Notes: generated by a model not told the origin, from the letters alone. A stretch of DNA of 64,000 bases from Candidatus Brachybacter algidus (GCA_016711705.1 JADJSK010000014.1:248001-312000); one strand, 5' to 3'; numbered from the stretch's first letter, positions 18,313-29,650 are shown. Program-made: numbers and translations.

Positions 18313-19974
18313 TCCCCTATTGATTCCAAAAGGAAGAAAAGGTGGCTTATGCTAGGCATGATTTGCTTAGCTAGCATCTTCCTGATGTATTATACTTACA
18401 CATCTTATACATATACCCATATTTCATATCAAGAAAAGGGAAAATACGGCATCCGTGATGCAGATGGTGTTGATCTTTTACCTGCCATTTATGATAGTAT
18501 CTATCTACAGTCCTGGGGCTATATAGTGGCTTACAAAGATGGTGCTGAGTACAGATTCGACAAAAACGGACAACTTATTGAAAAAATAGAACCGATGCCC
18601 CAAAACGCTCCCAATGATCCAGTCTTAACGCTCAACGATCAAGCATCTATCGACAAGGCGACTATTGAGCAACTCCTTGACATCATTAGGCTCCAGCCCA
18701 ATCACCCTTTGATCGTACAACTGAAGAAACAAGTCAAGGTCATCGAACTAAAGGTCGAAAATGATACGTATCAAAAAATAAAAAACTCAAAGGATATCAA
18801 TGTTCTTGAAGGCTTTTTAATCCGCTATCCCAAATCTGTTCATTCAATGAAGGTCAAAAGTGATCTTCAGACATTAATACAAATATTATTGCAACAATCC
18901 GAAAATATTCTTTATCAAACTGCCATCCAACAAAATTCCATTGCGCTTCTTGGCAAATACCTCGAAAAATATCCAAAAGGAAAATATGTTAAGGAAGTAC
19001 AAAACGCTTTATTGGATATCAGCAAAACAATTGAAACCACCCAATGGACAGATGCGGTCAAATATAACACCATCGATGCCTACCAGGCATTTATCCTCAA
19101 ATATCCTGCCTCTAAATATCTCAAGCAGGCCAAAAACAATATAAGTTCCCTCCAATCCCAGCAAGCATGGTTCAAGATTAAAAACACCAATGACGAAAAG
19201 GCCATTCGAGATTTCCTAAAAGCCAATCCCAACTCTGTGTTTTCTAGTGAGGCTATTACCATACTGAACGCCATGGAGGCAGGCAAAAAGAAAAATACAT
19301 CCACGGAAATGCCCAAAAAAGAAATACCAAACCCCACACCGCCAACTAAAGATGAAGATGATAAACTTTGTCTATCTATCGTCGAGAAAATTAACCAAAA
19401 CTACGTAAAGATTCCTGCAGGAAAGTTCGTCAATTCTATAAATGAAGATGTCTCCATAGGTAGTTTCTCACTTAGCAAATATGAGTTTTCTCAGGCCCAA
19501 TACATGGCACTGATGGGGCATGATGCCAATCTGGCTTATTTTCATAAAGATGAAAATCAGCCATTGGAATCCATCAATTACTACCAAATCAAGCAAATGT
19601 TGGTCAAGCTCAACAGCCAACCCTGTAGCGAATACACCTACCGACTGCCTACCCTCGATGAATGGGAATATGCTGCCTCCGCTGGCTCGCCCGATGCCTT
19701 GTATGCCGGGTCCAACGATGCCGCTGAAGTAGCCGTTTACTTCACCGGCAAGCCAGGTACTCGAACCACAGGTACCAAAAAAGCCAATGCTTTTGGACTT
19801 TACGACATGACAGGCAATGTCGCCGAGATCTGCTTGTACAATAGCCAGATAATGAGAAAAGGAGGCTCTTGGAGAGAAAAACCAGGCGCAATGAAGATAA
19901 AAAATACCATCCCTATGCCCGCCGGTTCTGCCGATAATCAGACAGGGTTCAGACTAGTAAGAGAAAAGAAATGA
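17284..19974 (+). CDS. Ser/Thr kinase C-terminal part: coiled-coil rod, TM, WG-like repeat, FGE-sulfatase-like domain
   Basis: Continuation of the kinase gene in the shifted frame. After the remaining 56-residue rod units, a basic stop-transfer stretch (SKRKKRW) precedes one membrane helix (LMLGMICLASIFLMYYTY, nt about 18340-18400). The periplasmic part has a WG/KWG-like repeat (GKYGIRDADGVDLLPAIYD), a helical tetratricopeptide-like region (about 18640-19290), and a C-terminal domain of the formylglycine-generating-enzyme/sulfatase-modifying family (KIPAGKF, YRLPTLDEWEYAAS, FGLYDMTGNVAEI, KGGSW, TGFRLVRE). FGE-like domains in kinases usually bind ligands rather than catalyse. I see no Cys pair of true FGE enzymes. 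The topology suggests a transmembrane sensor kinase. Confidence 0.85.
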   Translation: MPKSTDKQKQRNKDKEKAAHVEAERQKALAIAEEERLAEEKRKQEEAERHRLEQERLAEDRRQAEAEKQRQEQAAQAEAERQKALAIAESERLADEQRKEEEAERHRLEQERLAEENRQARAEKLKHEQAAHAEVERQKALALAESQRLAEEKRKQEEAERYSLEQERLAEDRRQAELEKLNQEQVSQAEAERQKAAALAESQRLAEEKSKQEEANRHRLEQEGIAEERRQIQAQKQRQEQAAQAEEAQQKALALAKAEHLAEEKLKQEEAKRLRLEQERLAEERKKVEAEKQRKEKAAQVEAERQKAIAIAEAQRLAEKQRKEEKKERQRLEKQRLAEERKGSPIDSKRKKRWLMLGMICLASIFLMYYTYTSYTYTHISYQEKGKYGIRDADGVDLLPAIYDSIYLQSWGYIVAYKDGAEYRFDKNGQLIEKIEPMPQNAPNDPVLTLNDQASIDKATIEQLLDIIRLQPNHPLIVQLKKQVKVIELKVENDTYQKIKNSKDINVLEGFLIRYPKSVHSMKVKSDLQTLIQILLQQSENILYQTAIQQNSIALLGKYLEKYPKGKYVKEVQNALLDISKTIETTQWTDAVKYNTIDAYQAFILKYPASKYLKQAKNNISSLQSQQAWFKIKNTNDEKAIRDFLKANPNSVFSSEAITILNAMEAGKKKNTSTEMPKKEIPNPTPPTKDEDDKLCLSIVEKINQNYVKIPAGKFVNSINEDVSIGSFSLSKYEFSQAQYMALMGHDANLAYFHKDENQPLESINYYQIKQMLVKLNSQPCSEYTYRLPTLDEWEYAASAGSPDALYAGSNDAAEVAVYFTGKPGTRTTGTKKANAFGLYDMTGNVAEICLYNSQIMRKGGSWREKPGAMKIKNTIPMPAGSADNQTGFRLVREKK

Positions 19975-20161
19975 AAAAAATAAATAAAGCTTACAATTAT
20001 TTCCAAAACTCCTCTTCTGTGCTATGTGTATATGATACAATCCTTATTTGGGTGTATCCATCGTTCTTTGTGACGGGCTATCAGCTTTACTTTGGTATGT
20101 CTGGTAATGGCATGAACGGCACAATAAAAAATATCCTACAGGCACAAAAAATATTTTCATC

Positions 20162-21144
20162 ATGAATCGGTCAAAACTAAGATACATACTTCTCCTTGCT
20201 ATCTTGAATTTCGTATTAGGACCGCAAATATATGCCCAGCAGATAGCAAATTGGTCTAGCTTCTACGAGAATGGTTTCGTATGGAATCCTGCACTCACCG
20301 CCCGCTGGACTAGCACATCCTTGTCACTGACCCATCAAAAAGAATGGACAGGCTTCGAAGGAGCTCCTCAGCTCTCTACCGTTGCCTTCGAATTTCCTTT
20401 TATAAATATGGCAACTTAGTCCGATCCAGTGTTGGAGGCTACATCGAACATGATCAGGTAGGTCCTTTTCGCAAGACTGGTGTGGCACTCACCTACGGGT
20501 ATCATTTCACACCTCAGCTTTTTGGGCGAAAAGAAGATTACCTCAGTCTTGGTTTTGGCATCAATGCAGGTCGGTACAAGTTCGATCCCTCTCGGCTTAC
20601 CGCATTCAACGGCATCTTGGTCGATCCTCAACTTACGGAGCAGTCTGTCACTGCTATACGCCCCAATGTCAACATAGGTATCTTTTACAAATCCAGTGCC
20701 TATTATGAACTCGAAAGCCATTATTACATTGGCTTTTCTGTCAATCAGGTAGTGCCGGGCATCATCTATAAGGGACTAGGGCTTACGAACACACCTCACG
20801 CAACCTTGCACCTAGGCTATCGATATTTCGCCGAGCGAGAGTCTGATACCTATATAGAGCCCAATATCATGGTCATATATGCTCCTGCAAAGGCGGTGCA
20901 TGCCATGGCAAACATCCGATTCGAAAAGCTCAATAAGTTTTGGCTATCTGGTGGTGCTGCCACTAACGGAGAGCTTTTCCTTCAGGCAGGTGTCATCCTG
21001 GATAGCGAGTCTTTCATTGGCTCTTTGGTGAAAGATGGCGCACTTCGCATAGGCACTAAAGCAGATTATATGATCGGCGACTTCGGACGCACTGCAGGGA
21101 TCGGATACGAGGTGTATATGGCGTATATTTTTGATAGACAATGA
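20162..21144 (+). pseudogene. PorP/SprF-family type IX secretion membrane protein, frameshifted
   Basis: Signal peptide (LLLAILNFVLGPQIYAQ) followed by the PorP/SprF signature: YENGFVWNPALTA, HQKEWTGFEGAPQLSTV, GGYIEHDQVGPFRKTG and LSLGFGINAGRY. It is an outer-membrane barrel family encoded beside T9SS-exported adhesins with CHU_C sorting domains and thought to help export or anchor them. The frame breaks at the T4 run near 20398-20401; one more T gives EFPFYKYGNLVRSS and joins 20344-21144. Corrected length is 327 residues. Its stop overlaps the next gene's start (ATGA). The 64-codon frame just upstream (19971-20165) is not convincing. Confidence 0.8.
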
Positions 21145-22619
21145 AATTGAATATAAATAAATATCTTATGAAAAATTTTGCAATTCTTTTCTTATTATTA
21201 GTAATTGTTGGAACCAGCAATTTAAAATTACGAGCCCAATCACCCAGAAAAATTTTCACTGTACAACGTGATTCTTTTATTGGTCCTAATAATAATCCAT
21301 ATAAAGGAAATTTTATTCTCACAGAAGACTTTAATAACGATGGTATAAAGGACCAATGTCTGGCTAGTTTCAATTCTTCCTCCGAGAGTACAATTTATAT
21401 TTTTCAAGGTATTGCTACTTTTCCATATTATACGGAAATTCAATCTTTTGCGACTTTAGGATATGCGGGTCATTACTGGAATGTAATGAAGTTTGTTGAT
21501 TATGATAATGATGGAAAAAAGATCTGTGTATAAGATTTAATGATGGGGGATATTGTACTTATCAAAATTCAAGAATATACTGGAATACGGGGAATGATAA
21601 TATGCCTTATGATGAAAGTACCTATTACGAATTTAATCAACCGGGCCTATGTAGTTATTTGTCACCTATAGATATGAATTCAGATAATTATTTAGATTTA
21701 ATATTAGAAGATGCTCTCGGTTCTAATGATGGAGTGGTTTATTTCAATAATCAAGACAGGACATTTACTCAATCTTCATCAACTTATTCCAGTGGTAGAG
21801 ATGTCTCAATCAAAACATTAGACATTAACAATGACGGGAAAGAAGATATTTTGGGTTTTGATACAGGATTTAATGGAGATCAAATAACCGTGAATATTCA
21901 AGACAATACTTCAAATTTTGCCGAACAATTAGTTTACTATAATAATGGAGAAAAACCGAATCCAGGTTTAATTCTTGACAATCAGCATTTTATTTTTAAT
22001 TGTAGCAATGATGGCTCCAGTTCCAGCAATTTAATAAAGGGCACATGGAATGGAAGTGGATTTGGGTTTACTACTTTTTCAAATTTACTTCCTATAGGTA
22101 ATGCATATTTAGTTAATTCAATTGACTATAATATTGATGGCAAGATGGACTTTTTAGTAGCATCAGATACAGCGACTAATTTACGTAATTATGATATGTA
22201 CTATGGAGAAAATGGATTTTCGTTTTCAATTAGTAATAAGAAAAGGGTTTTTACAGGTGTAAATTATTATATTAAGGAATGTTTTTTTGATCAAAATGAA
22301 TTTAGATATACGGCAGCTACAAATGATAGTCTATTTGTATTAAGCATAGGCGAAGTGCTTTCCACCACATTATTAGGCACGAAGTTGGATCAAATAGAAT
22401 TATTTCCTAATCCAACATCTTCTTCAATAACAATTTACTCTAGTGAAAAAATGAGTAAATATAAATTTAGGCTTTATAGCATTTATGGATGTAGAATTGA
22501 TGTTCGCATGGAATCCAACACTTTGGATATATCTCAACTAAATGATGGTGTTTATTTTTTAGAGGTGGAATATGGTAATAGGCGGATTACAAAAAAAAAT
22601 TATTAAAAGATCAATTTAA
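21141..22619 (+). pseudogene. FG-GAP/VCBS surface protein with T9SS type A sorting domain, frameshifted
   Basis: A signal peptide (MKNFAILFLLLVIVG, ATG 21168 or 21141) precedes FG-GAP/VCBS beta-propeller repeats with Ca-binding DxNxDG motifs (DFNNDGIKDQ, DYDNDGKK, DINNDGKEDILG, DYNIDGKMDFLV). The C-terminus is a type A T9SS sorting domain (IELFPNPTSSSITIYS through LNDGVYFLEVEYG). Two homopolymer shifts: A6 at 21515-21520, where the near-identical paralogue at 22981 has A7; and A9 at 22591-22599, where A8 would give the usual basic end RRITKKIIKR and a stop at 22619 instead of 22606. The protein should be exported by the T9SS and attached to the cell surface. Confidence 0.8.
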
Positions 22620-23779
22620 TCAAATATCAATTAATAGAGATGAATACTTTCTGGAGATTTGGAATTCTTTTTATTTGTGCTTTTGTTGGCTTTAAGTCTA
22701 ATGCTCAAAATCCTGAAATTATATTTAGTAAAAAAAGGACTTTTTAATGGACCTGGTGGTGGTCCTTATAAAGGAAATTTTATTCTCACAGAAGACTTTA
22801 ATAACGATGGTATAAAGGACCAATGTCTGGCTAATTTCAATTCTTCCTCTGAGAGTACAATTTATATTTTTCAAGGTATTGCTACTTTTCCATTTTATAC
22901 GGAAATTCAATCTTTTGCGACTTTAGGTTATGCGGGTCATTACTGGAATGTAATGAAGTTTGTTGATTATGATAATGATGGAAAAAAAGATCTGTTTATA
23001 AGATTTAACGATGGGGGATATTGTACTTATCAAAATTCAAGAATATACTGGAATACAGGTGATGATAATATGCCTTATAATGAAAGTTCCTATTACGATT
23101 TTAATCAACCGGGCTTCTGTAGTTATTTATCACCTATAGATATGAATTCCGATAATTATTTAGATTTAATATTAGAAGTTGCATTGGGCTCTGGTGATGG
23201 AATTGTATATATTAATAATCATGACAGGACATTTAGTCAATCTTCATCAAATTATTCCAGTGGCAGAGATGTGTCAATCAAAATATTAGACATTAACAAT
23301 GACGGGAAAGAAGATATTTTGGGATTTGATACTGGATTTAATGGAGATCAAATAAACGTCAATATTCAAGACAATACTTCAAATTTTAATTCACAATTAG
23401 GTTATTATAATAGTGGCGAAAAACCTAATCCAGGTTTAACTCTTGACAACCAGCATTTTATTTTTAATTGTAGTAATGATGGGAGCAGTTACAGAAATTT
23501 AATAAAAGGCACGTGGAATGGAAGCGGATTTGGATTTACTAAATTTCCAAATTTACTTCCTATAGGTATTGCATATTTAGTTAATTCAATTGACTATAAT
23601 AATGATGGAAAGATGGACTTTTTAGTAGCATCAGATACAGCGACTAATTTACGTAATTATGATATATTCTATGGAGAAAATGGATTTTCATTTTCATCTA
23701 GTAATAAGAAAAGGGTTTTTACAGGTGTAAATTATTATATTAAGGAATGTTTTTTTGATCAAAATGAATTTAGATATAC
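21301..23779 (+). repeat. Tandem duplication of a 1.0-kb FG-GAP coding segment
   Basis: 21301-22311 (1,011 bp) and 22768-23779 (1,012 bp) are nearly identical; by eye well over 90%, with runs of 60 or more identical bases. They differ in length by exactly the one A missing at 21515-21520. Downstream of 22311/23779 the two genes diverge completely: copy 1 ends in a type A sorting domain, copy 2 runs on into an Ig-like stalk. Confidence 0.9.
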
Positions 23780-26700
23780 TGGGTATGATACCGATAGCCT
23801 ATATGTTTTTCGAGAAATACCGTGCATACCTTTCACACCCACTATCATGACAAGCAATCAATCTCCCTGCGAAGGTCAAACAGTTACTTTGACTGGTTCT
23901 GGGGGAATTTTATTCAATTGGAACAGCACAAACTATTCTACAAATCCAACTTTGATGGTTTCTCAACCCGGTGGAAATTATAAATTAAAAGTAAAAGATG
24001 CAAATGGTTGCGTATCCAATGAAGCAAACATTGATGTAATTTTTTCTCCAGTTACTACACCTACTTTTTATCAGATAGATCCATTATGCCAAAATTCCAT
24101 AGCCCCAACTTTGCCTGCCACCTCGAGCAATAATATCGCAGGAACTTGGGATCCAAGCGTCATTAATACTACTTCCGCTGGAAATTTTACTTATACTTTT
24201 ACACCTACTTCTGGTCAATGTGCATCTTTGGTACAAATGACAATTGATATTCTCCCCACCAATACAATTATTTTAACTTCTGGCACTGGTACTGATGACC
24301 AAAATGTGTGTGCAGGTAATGCTATGATACCGATCGAATATGCTGTGACAGGTGCTGATGGTGTCACAGTAGATCCACCATTTCCACCTGGAGTAATCGG
24401 GAATTTCTCTATAGGTAATACTATCTTTACGATTAGCGGCATTCCCACCTCTTCAGGTCCTTACACAATCAAACTTACAGGAGGCTGTGGAATGGTCGAG
24501 GCTTCAGGAAATATCAATGTTCTACCTCTGCCATCTAATCATATGTTAAGTGGGGGTAATGGTGGGTTGCCTATTTGCAAAAACACACCTATTGCACTCA
24601 CCTTGTCAAATTCAGAAATTGGAGTCAATTATCAACTTTATCAATATACACCACCAAATACAAATATACCGATTGGACCTTCTATCGTTGGGACTGGAAC
24701 TTCTATATCATGGACATTGCCAAACATTAATGTTGCTACATTTTCCTATCGTTCACAAGCCACTAGTGCCACTACTCCAGCTTGTGTGGCTACTGATTAC
24801 ACAAATGAAATCACTGTAACCATTATCGCTATCCCTCCCACACCAATTAATATAATGCCTTTAAATCCAACTAGTTGTACTGCAAATAATGGGACCATCA
24901 AGATAAGTGGTAGTTATACTCCAGGTTATTCATATAAGATTTCATACACAGAAGGGGCACTTCATACCTTAGATACTACTGCAAACTCCATGGGCCAGTT
25001 ATGGTTAATTAATTTAGCAGCAGGAAATTATTACGATTTTTTCATCACAGATCAATTGACTACCTGCTCTTCGGGTACTTTTATGGGACCTATTAATTTA
25101 GCGACTCCCGGTACACCTGATCCACCAACGATAGCCCCAAACGACTCGCTTACATTTTGCCAGGGGGGCTATACAGTCTTAACTTGCTCGAATCCAAGCA
25201 ACTACAGCAATTTGCAGTGGAGTAATATTGGTGGGTATATTAATGGAGCAACTGAAACAACTTTGATAGTTACAGAACAAGGAAATTATACACTTAAAGG
25301 AACGATAAATGATTGCTCCAATATAAGTTTTCCAACAATTGTTACTGTAAAACATATCCCAGACCATCCTATGATTGAGTGTCCAACCAATTCATTTTGT
25401 AAAAATGGTGAATACAATATCAATGTGTCAAATACTACACCCTACACATCAGCAACCTATATATGGTTCCGTGATGGAATAGTTGATTTGCAGAACACTG
25501 GGCCATTGTATACAGGATATTTTCCTGGTACAATCAAGCTGCAGGTTGAAGTAGATGGTTGTAAAAGTGATCTCAGCAATGAAATAGTGATAACAGAGAT
25601 TGCGATTCCTGATACATTTAAAATAACCTCATATGTAGATACGATCTGTGTTAATAAATCATACACCTTTGTGGGTACTTTACCTAATGGAGTAAATATT
25701 TCTTGGATTGCAAAAAATATAGACAATGATCCCAATGCAAATTTCTCAATGAATAATGCAGCTTTCATATCTAATACAGAAGGTAATTATTCTATAGAAT
25801 ATATTTGGTCCAATACCCCATGTTTTAAAACTGATACTGTACACATATATGTGTCTGGATGTGGATGTAAGAATGCCACTACAGCTGATGCAGGAAAAGA
25901 TGCGACTATTTGCGCAGGGAACAAGGTTATCTTAAATGGGTCTTCAAACTCTGGAGTTTCTTGGACTTCTAGTGGAAATGGTACTTTTGGTGATACCAGC
26001 ATGGTAAATACAATTTATACTCCTAGTGTTGCGGATAGCACAGCAGGAATAGTAACACTCTATTTGACTGCGAATGATCCTGACGGCGATGATGGCCCTT
26101 GTATTTCTGCAATTGACAGCATGGTGCTGACCATTGTCTCAAATGCAACTATTTCTATTGCTCCAGTAGACCCATTTTGTGGAAATGATACAACAATGAT
26201 TACATTGAAAGCTATGCCTATCGGTGGAACTTGGAGTGGGAAGAATATTGATAACATGGGAAAATTCAAACCTTCTACTTTAGGTATAGGTATGACTACT
26301 TTTACCTATACCATAGGGCAAGGCGCTTGCCAAAAGGTTGATTCCATGCATGTAGTCATTAATGATTTTCCAAAGCCAACTATATCGGGATTGAATGATT
26401 ATTGTAAAAGTGAAACCCCCAATCCGACAGTGACTGCAACACCATCCGGAGGCACATGGACAGGTGCTCTGACTAGCAATACCATTGACTTATCGATGCT
26501 AATCGCAGGTAAGTACTACTTCGGATATGAAGTACAAAAAGATGGTTGCATCGGCTCTATTATTGATAGCTTTAAAGTCATAGCACCGCCTTTTGCTATG
26601 GTTCAGGATTCTATGAAGGTATGTAATGCAGATCCTGATATGACTGGAAAGTCAATAATAGACCTCAAGGATTTCATTCAAAGCGATAGTACTTGGACAT

Positions 26701-26978
26701 GGGAAGAGTTAGCTCCATTGAGCAGGGCGATCAATACAATTGGTGCTACTACATACGATTTTACAGGTATTCCATTAAACACAGTTGCCACCTTTGTATA
26801 TACTTTAAAAGGTGTATCTCCTTGCGAAGATTTTACTGATACATTGAGGATCACAGTTGCGGACATTTGCAACTGTCCAAACTTGATATTTAAGCCTGAT
26901 ACTAGTCTGTGTAGTAGTAATGCAATAATTGATTTGGATTCATTAAAAAAGATGCAGATGCTGGAACATGGAGCATAA
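22640..26978 (+). CDS. Giant T9SS adhesin, N-terminal FG-GAP and Ig-like part (frameshifted gene 22640-28909)
   Basis: The real start is probably ATG 22640 (MNTFWRFGILFICAFVGFKSNAQ, a signal peptide); an A7 run at 22728-22734 (A6 needed) shifts this into the long frame that begins at 22659. Residues to about 390 are FG-GAP repeats copied from the upstream gene. Then come many Ig/PKD-like units with the Cys-rich Ig_7 pattern (SPCEGQTVTLTGSGG, CQNSIAPTLPATSS, CKNGEYNINVSN). The frame ends at 26978 after an A6 run near 26946-26951; one more A gives SLKKDADAGTWSIN and joins the next entry. Whole corrected protein: about 2,089 residues, secreted and surface exposed. Confidence 0.8.
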
Positions 26979-27118
26979 ATCTAGACCCTCTGATTTTAAA
27001 CCCTGGGATTTTAAATGGTTCAATATTCGATGCCAGGGATAAAGATGCAGGAACTTATACATTTACTTATACACTCGATCCTCCGCCAATAAATATCGAC
27101 TGTCAAAAGTCTAAAGAT

Positions 27119-28909
27119 GTGACTGTTACAGTTATTCAAAAGCCTATCGCTGATCTGAAGTTTTTGCTCCAAGTGTGCAGTACTGGCGATACTACTAAAA
27201 CTCGATTGGATCTCAATGATTTTTTTAATGGAGCTGTAATATCAGGTAAGTGGTTAAACAATTCCAATGTTGGCTTGACAACTGGAACAGTGATTGACTT
27301 TCAAGGTGTAGATACTGGATCTTATTCATTTACATTTATAACTATTGGTGCAATGTTTCCCTGTACCAATGATAAAGTCGATGTAGAGATAGAAGTGACA
27401 GAAAAATGCCTCTGCCCTACATTAGATGTCATAATTCCTGATACAAGTATCTGTTATGGCAGTTTAGATACTATGAATCTTAATTTGCTTATTAAACCAA
27501 CTGACATTGGCAAATGGACTTTGATAGAAGATCCAGATGCGGTGGACATGAATCTACCTGTTGCAGGTGGTAATTTTGAATTAAAAGACAAGAAGGCTGG
27601 ACATTATAAATTCGAGTTTAAGCTAGACCAATGCCCAGCAAATTGCCCTGACTCATTATTAGTAAATATGACTATCAAACCAGAAAACAAATTACTATTC
27701 GCAGGAGATACGGTGTGTAATAATTTTGAATATACCAAGCAACTTAAATGCACTTTACCCAAATCAACTTGTGAATGGAGTTTTTCCAATCCTAATGGAA
27801 TTGAGGGGGCTAATGTTGGTAAAGACAGTATTTTTATCCAAACATTAAGCAATACTTCTGCCGGCTCAAAAGAAATATTCTTTTCATTTATCCCAGTTAG
27901 TCCCGATGGTTGTAAAGGAGATACGCAATTTGTTGCTATTAGGGTACTCCCTACACTAAAATTGAACCTCCAAGATTCAATAACTACTTGTGCAAATAGT
28001 TTCATCACTTTGAATTCAGATCCTACTGGGGGCATAGGCGCACCTTATACCACCTCATGGAGTACAAGCGAAACAACAGAAGCTATTACTTACAAAGCAA
28101 CTGCGGATGCGATCATTACAGTAAAAGTGACCGATGGTTTTGGTTGCATGGCTAGTGATACATCCAATATCGCTATTGTACCTGCTCCCGCTTTTATAAT
28201 AAATAATATGCCGGATACTATCTGTTCAAATGGTCCTTATATGATTAGTACAGATCCTATTTTTACTGATGAAATTCAATATTACTCCTATCCGGCTGGT
28301 TTTATTGAAGATAATGGACAAATACGAAACAGTCAGATGAGTCCTGGCATTTCCTATTGGTTTGCAGCAGAGGTTACGAATGATAGTGGCAGTAGCATGA
28401 CAGATTCCATAAAAGTGCTAATTAATAATGATACCATCCATGTAGCCATAATAGATTTAGATCCAACCGGCATAGGACTTTCGGATGGCTCTATACTCAT
28501 CAATCCGATCAGTGGTGTCCAACCGTTTGAATATTCGTTTAACAATAGTACTTGGGTGGCAGATAACGATTGGAAGAATCTTTCGGCAGGCATCTATGAC
28601 ATTCTTATTAAAGATTTGTTGACCTGTGAAAAAATTGTTCAGATAACGTTGGAGGATCCTAGGCCATTGGTTTTTACCGATGTCATCACACCAAATGGCG
28701 ATGGCGTAAATGATTTACTACAATTTACTACAAGTAATGTAATATCAAACTCCGAACTATCCATCTACAATAGGTGGGGCGACCGCATCTATCACAAAAA
28801 AGACTATACCAACGACTGGGATGCATCTGGCTACCCGGGCGGCGTCTATTATTATATACTGAAGGTGGAAGGAAAAGAAGTAAAAAAAACATTGACAGTG
28901 ATGAAATAA
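27119..28909 (+). CDS. Giant T9SS adhesin, C-terminal part with CHU_C domain
   Basis: Continuation of the preceding gene; the open frame actually extends back to about 26950 through DARDKDAGTYTFTYT. It contains further Ig-like/PKD units (TCANSFITLNSDPTGG; SNGPYMISTDP) and a SprB-like repeat (VAIIDLDPTGIGLSDG). The end is a gliding-motility-associated/CHU_C type B sorting domain: FTDVITPNGDGVNDLL, LSIYNRWGDRIY, WDASGYPGGVYYYIL, VKKTLTVMK. Such domains direct export by the T9SS. The PorP/SprF gene 2 kb upstream is the expected partner. Confidence 0.85.
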   Translation: MTVTVIQKPIADLKFLLQVCSTGDTTKTRLDLNDFFNGAVISGKWLNNSNVGLTTGTVIDFQGVDTGSYSFTFITIGAMFPCTNDKVDVEIEVTEKCLCPTLDVIIPDTSICYGSLDTMNLNLLIKPTDIGKWTLIEDPDAVDMNLPVAGGNFELKDKKAGHYKFEFKLDQCPANCPDSLLVNMTIKPENKLLFAGDTVCNNFEYTKQLKCTLPKSTCEWSFSNPNGIEGANVGKDSIFIQTLSNTSAGSKEIFFSFIPVSPDGCKGDTQFVAIRVLPTLKLNLQDSITTCANSFITLNSDPTGGIGAPYTTSWSTSETTEAITYKATADAIITVKVTDGFGCMASDTSNIAIVPAPAFIINNMPDTICSNGPYMISTDPIFTDEIQYYSYPAGFIEDNGQIRNSQMSPGISYWFAAEVTNDSGSSMTDSIKVLINNDTIHVAIIDLDPTGIGLSDGSILINPISGVQPFEYSFNNSTWVADNDWKNLSAGIYDILIKDLLTCEKIVQITLEDPRPLVFTDVITPNGDGVNDLLQFTTSNVISNSELSIYNRWGDRIYHKKDYTNDWDASGYPGGVYYYILKVEGKEVKKTLTVMK

Positions 28910-28954
28910 CTATCAATTATCAATTACGAAGTAATAATTCACAATTTAAAAACC

Positions 28955-29650
28955 ATGGATCAAATACTATTTTACAAAGAAGGACAAAGCCTAAAGGCCA
29001 CTATGGAGCAGGTGCGCCTCTCCTACACACGTCCATATACGATGACTTTCGCCATCGACTACGATCAGATCAGTAGTTTCTTCGGTGGTACTTCGGGATG
29101 TCTGCTGTATTATCTAGTCAATGATCTGCAGGAAGCCGACCGCATACGGCTCCGATATATTCAGATACATGCGCCACAGATAAGGGTATGCCTATGCGCC
29201 CCGGCGCAGTATGCACTGGACGCTTGGTCCCTAGGTGTGTTTCACTTCGAAGCGCAGCCTGTGTATTCGGTGGGGGTAGAAGAGGCCTATCGCAAGTACA
29301 TCGTACAGCAAGGCGGCGCATCTACCGAACTGACATTAAAGCAGGACGATGGCATACGCAAGATACCCTTCCATACTATGCTCTACCTGCAGGCCGCGGG
29401 CAACTATACCAGCATACACTTGAGTTCCGGCAAAATGCTGTTGCAAACCCGACAACTGGGCACCTTCCTATTCTTGACAGAGCAAGACCTGAATATACAA
29501 CGGGTGCACCGCTCGCTGATACTGAACCTGAAGAAAGTAAAAAGCCTCAAGGACAACAAAATGTATTTTTATGATACGGAGCATACGCTGGAAGTAGGCA
29601 GCCCGCTAGCTTTAAGAATTAAACAATTACTCTTAGGCACACCATCATGA
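28955..29650 (+). CDS. LytTR-family DNA-binding protein with degenerate receiver
   Basis: 231 residues. The C-terminal LytTR domain (about 130-228) is clear: IPFHTMLYLQAAGNYTSIHL, then IQRVHRSLILNLKKVKSL. The N-terminal 110 residues resemble a receiver that has lost key residues: the usual YAL-AF-GA-DYL-KP end is seen as YALDAWSLGVFHFEAQPV with Gln in place of the switch Lys. It may therefore be phosphorylation-independent. GC content is visibly higher than in neighbouring genes. It is followed by the FHA gene with a 4-nt overlap and is a second candidate to bind the island's TTCGT operators. Confidence 0.85.
   Translation: MDQILFYKEGQSLKATMEQVRLSYTRPYTMTFAIDYDQISSFFGGTSGCLLYYLVNDLQEADRIRLRYIQIHAPQIRVCLCAPAQYALDAWSLGVFHFEAQPVYSVGVEEAYRKYIVQQGGASTELTLKQDDGIRKIPFHTMLYLQAAGNYTSIHLSSGKMLLQTRQLGTFLFLTEQDLNIQRVHRSLILNLKKVKSLKDNKMYFYDTEHTLEVGSPLALRIKQLLLGTPS

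Noticed and set aside
17065..18377. Long antisense frames opposite the kinase repeats
   Set aside because: They are produced by the biased codon use of the Glu/Gln/Ala-rich repeats and have low-complexity products.
19971..20165. 64-codon frame between the kinase and PorP/SprF genes
   Set aside because: No family, odd composition, and its only support is the overlap with flanking genes; probably spacer DNA.
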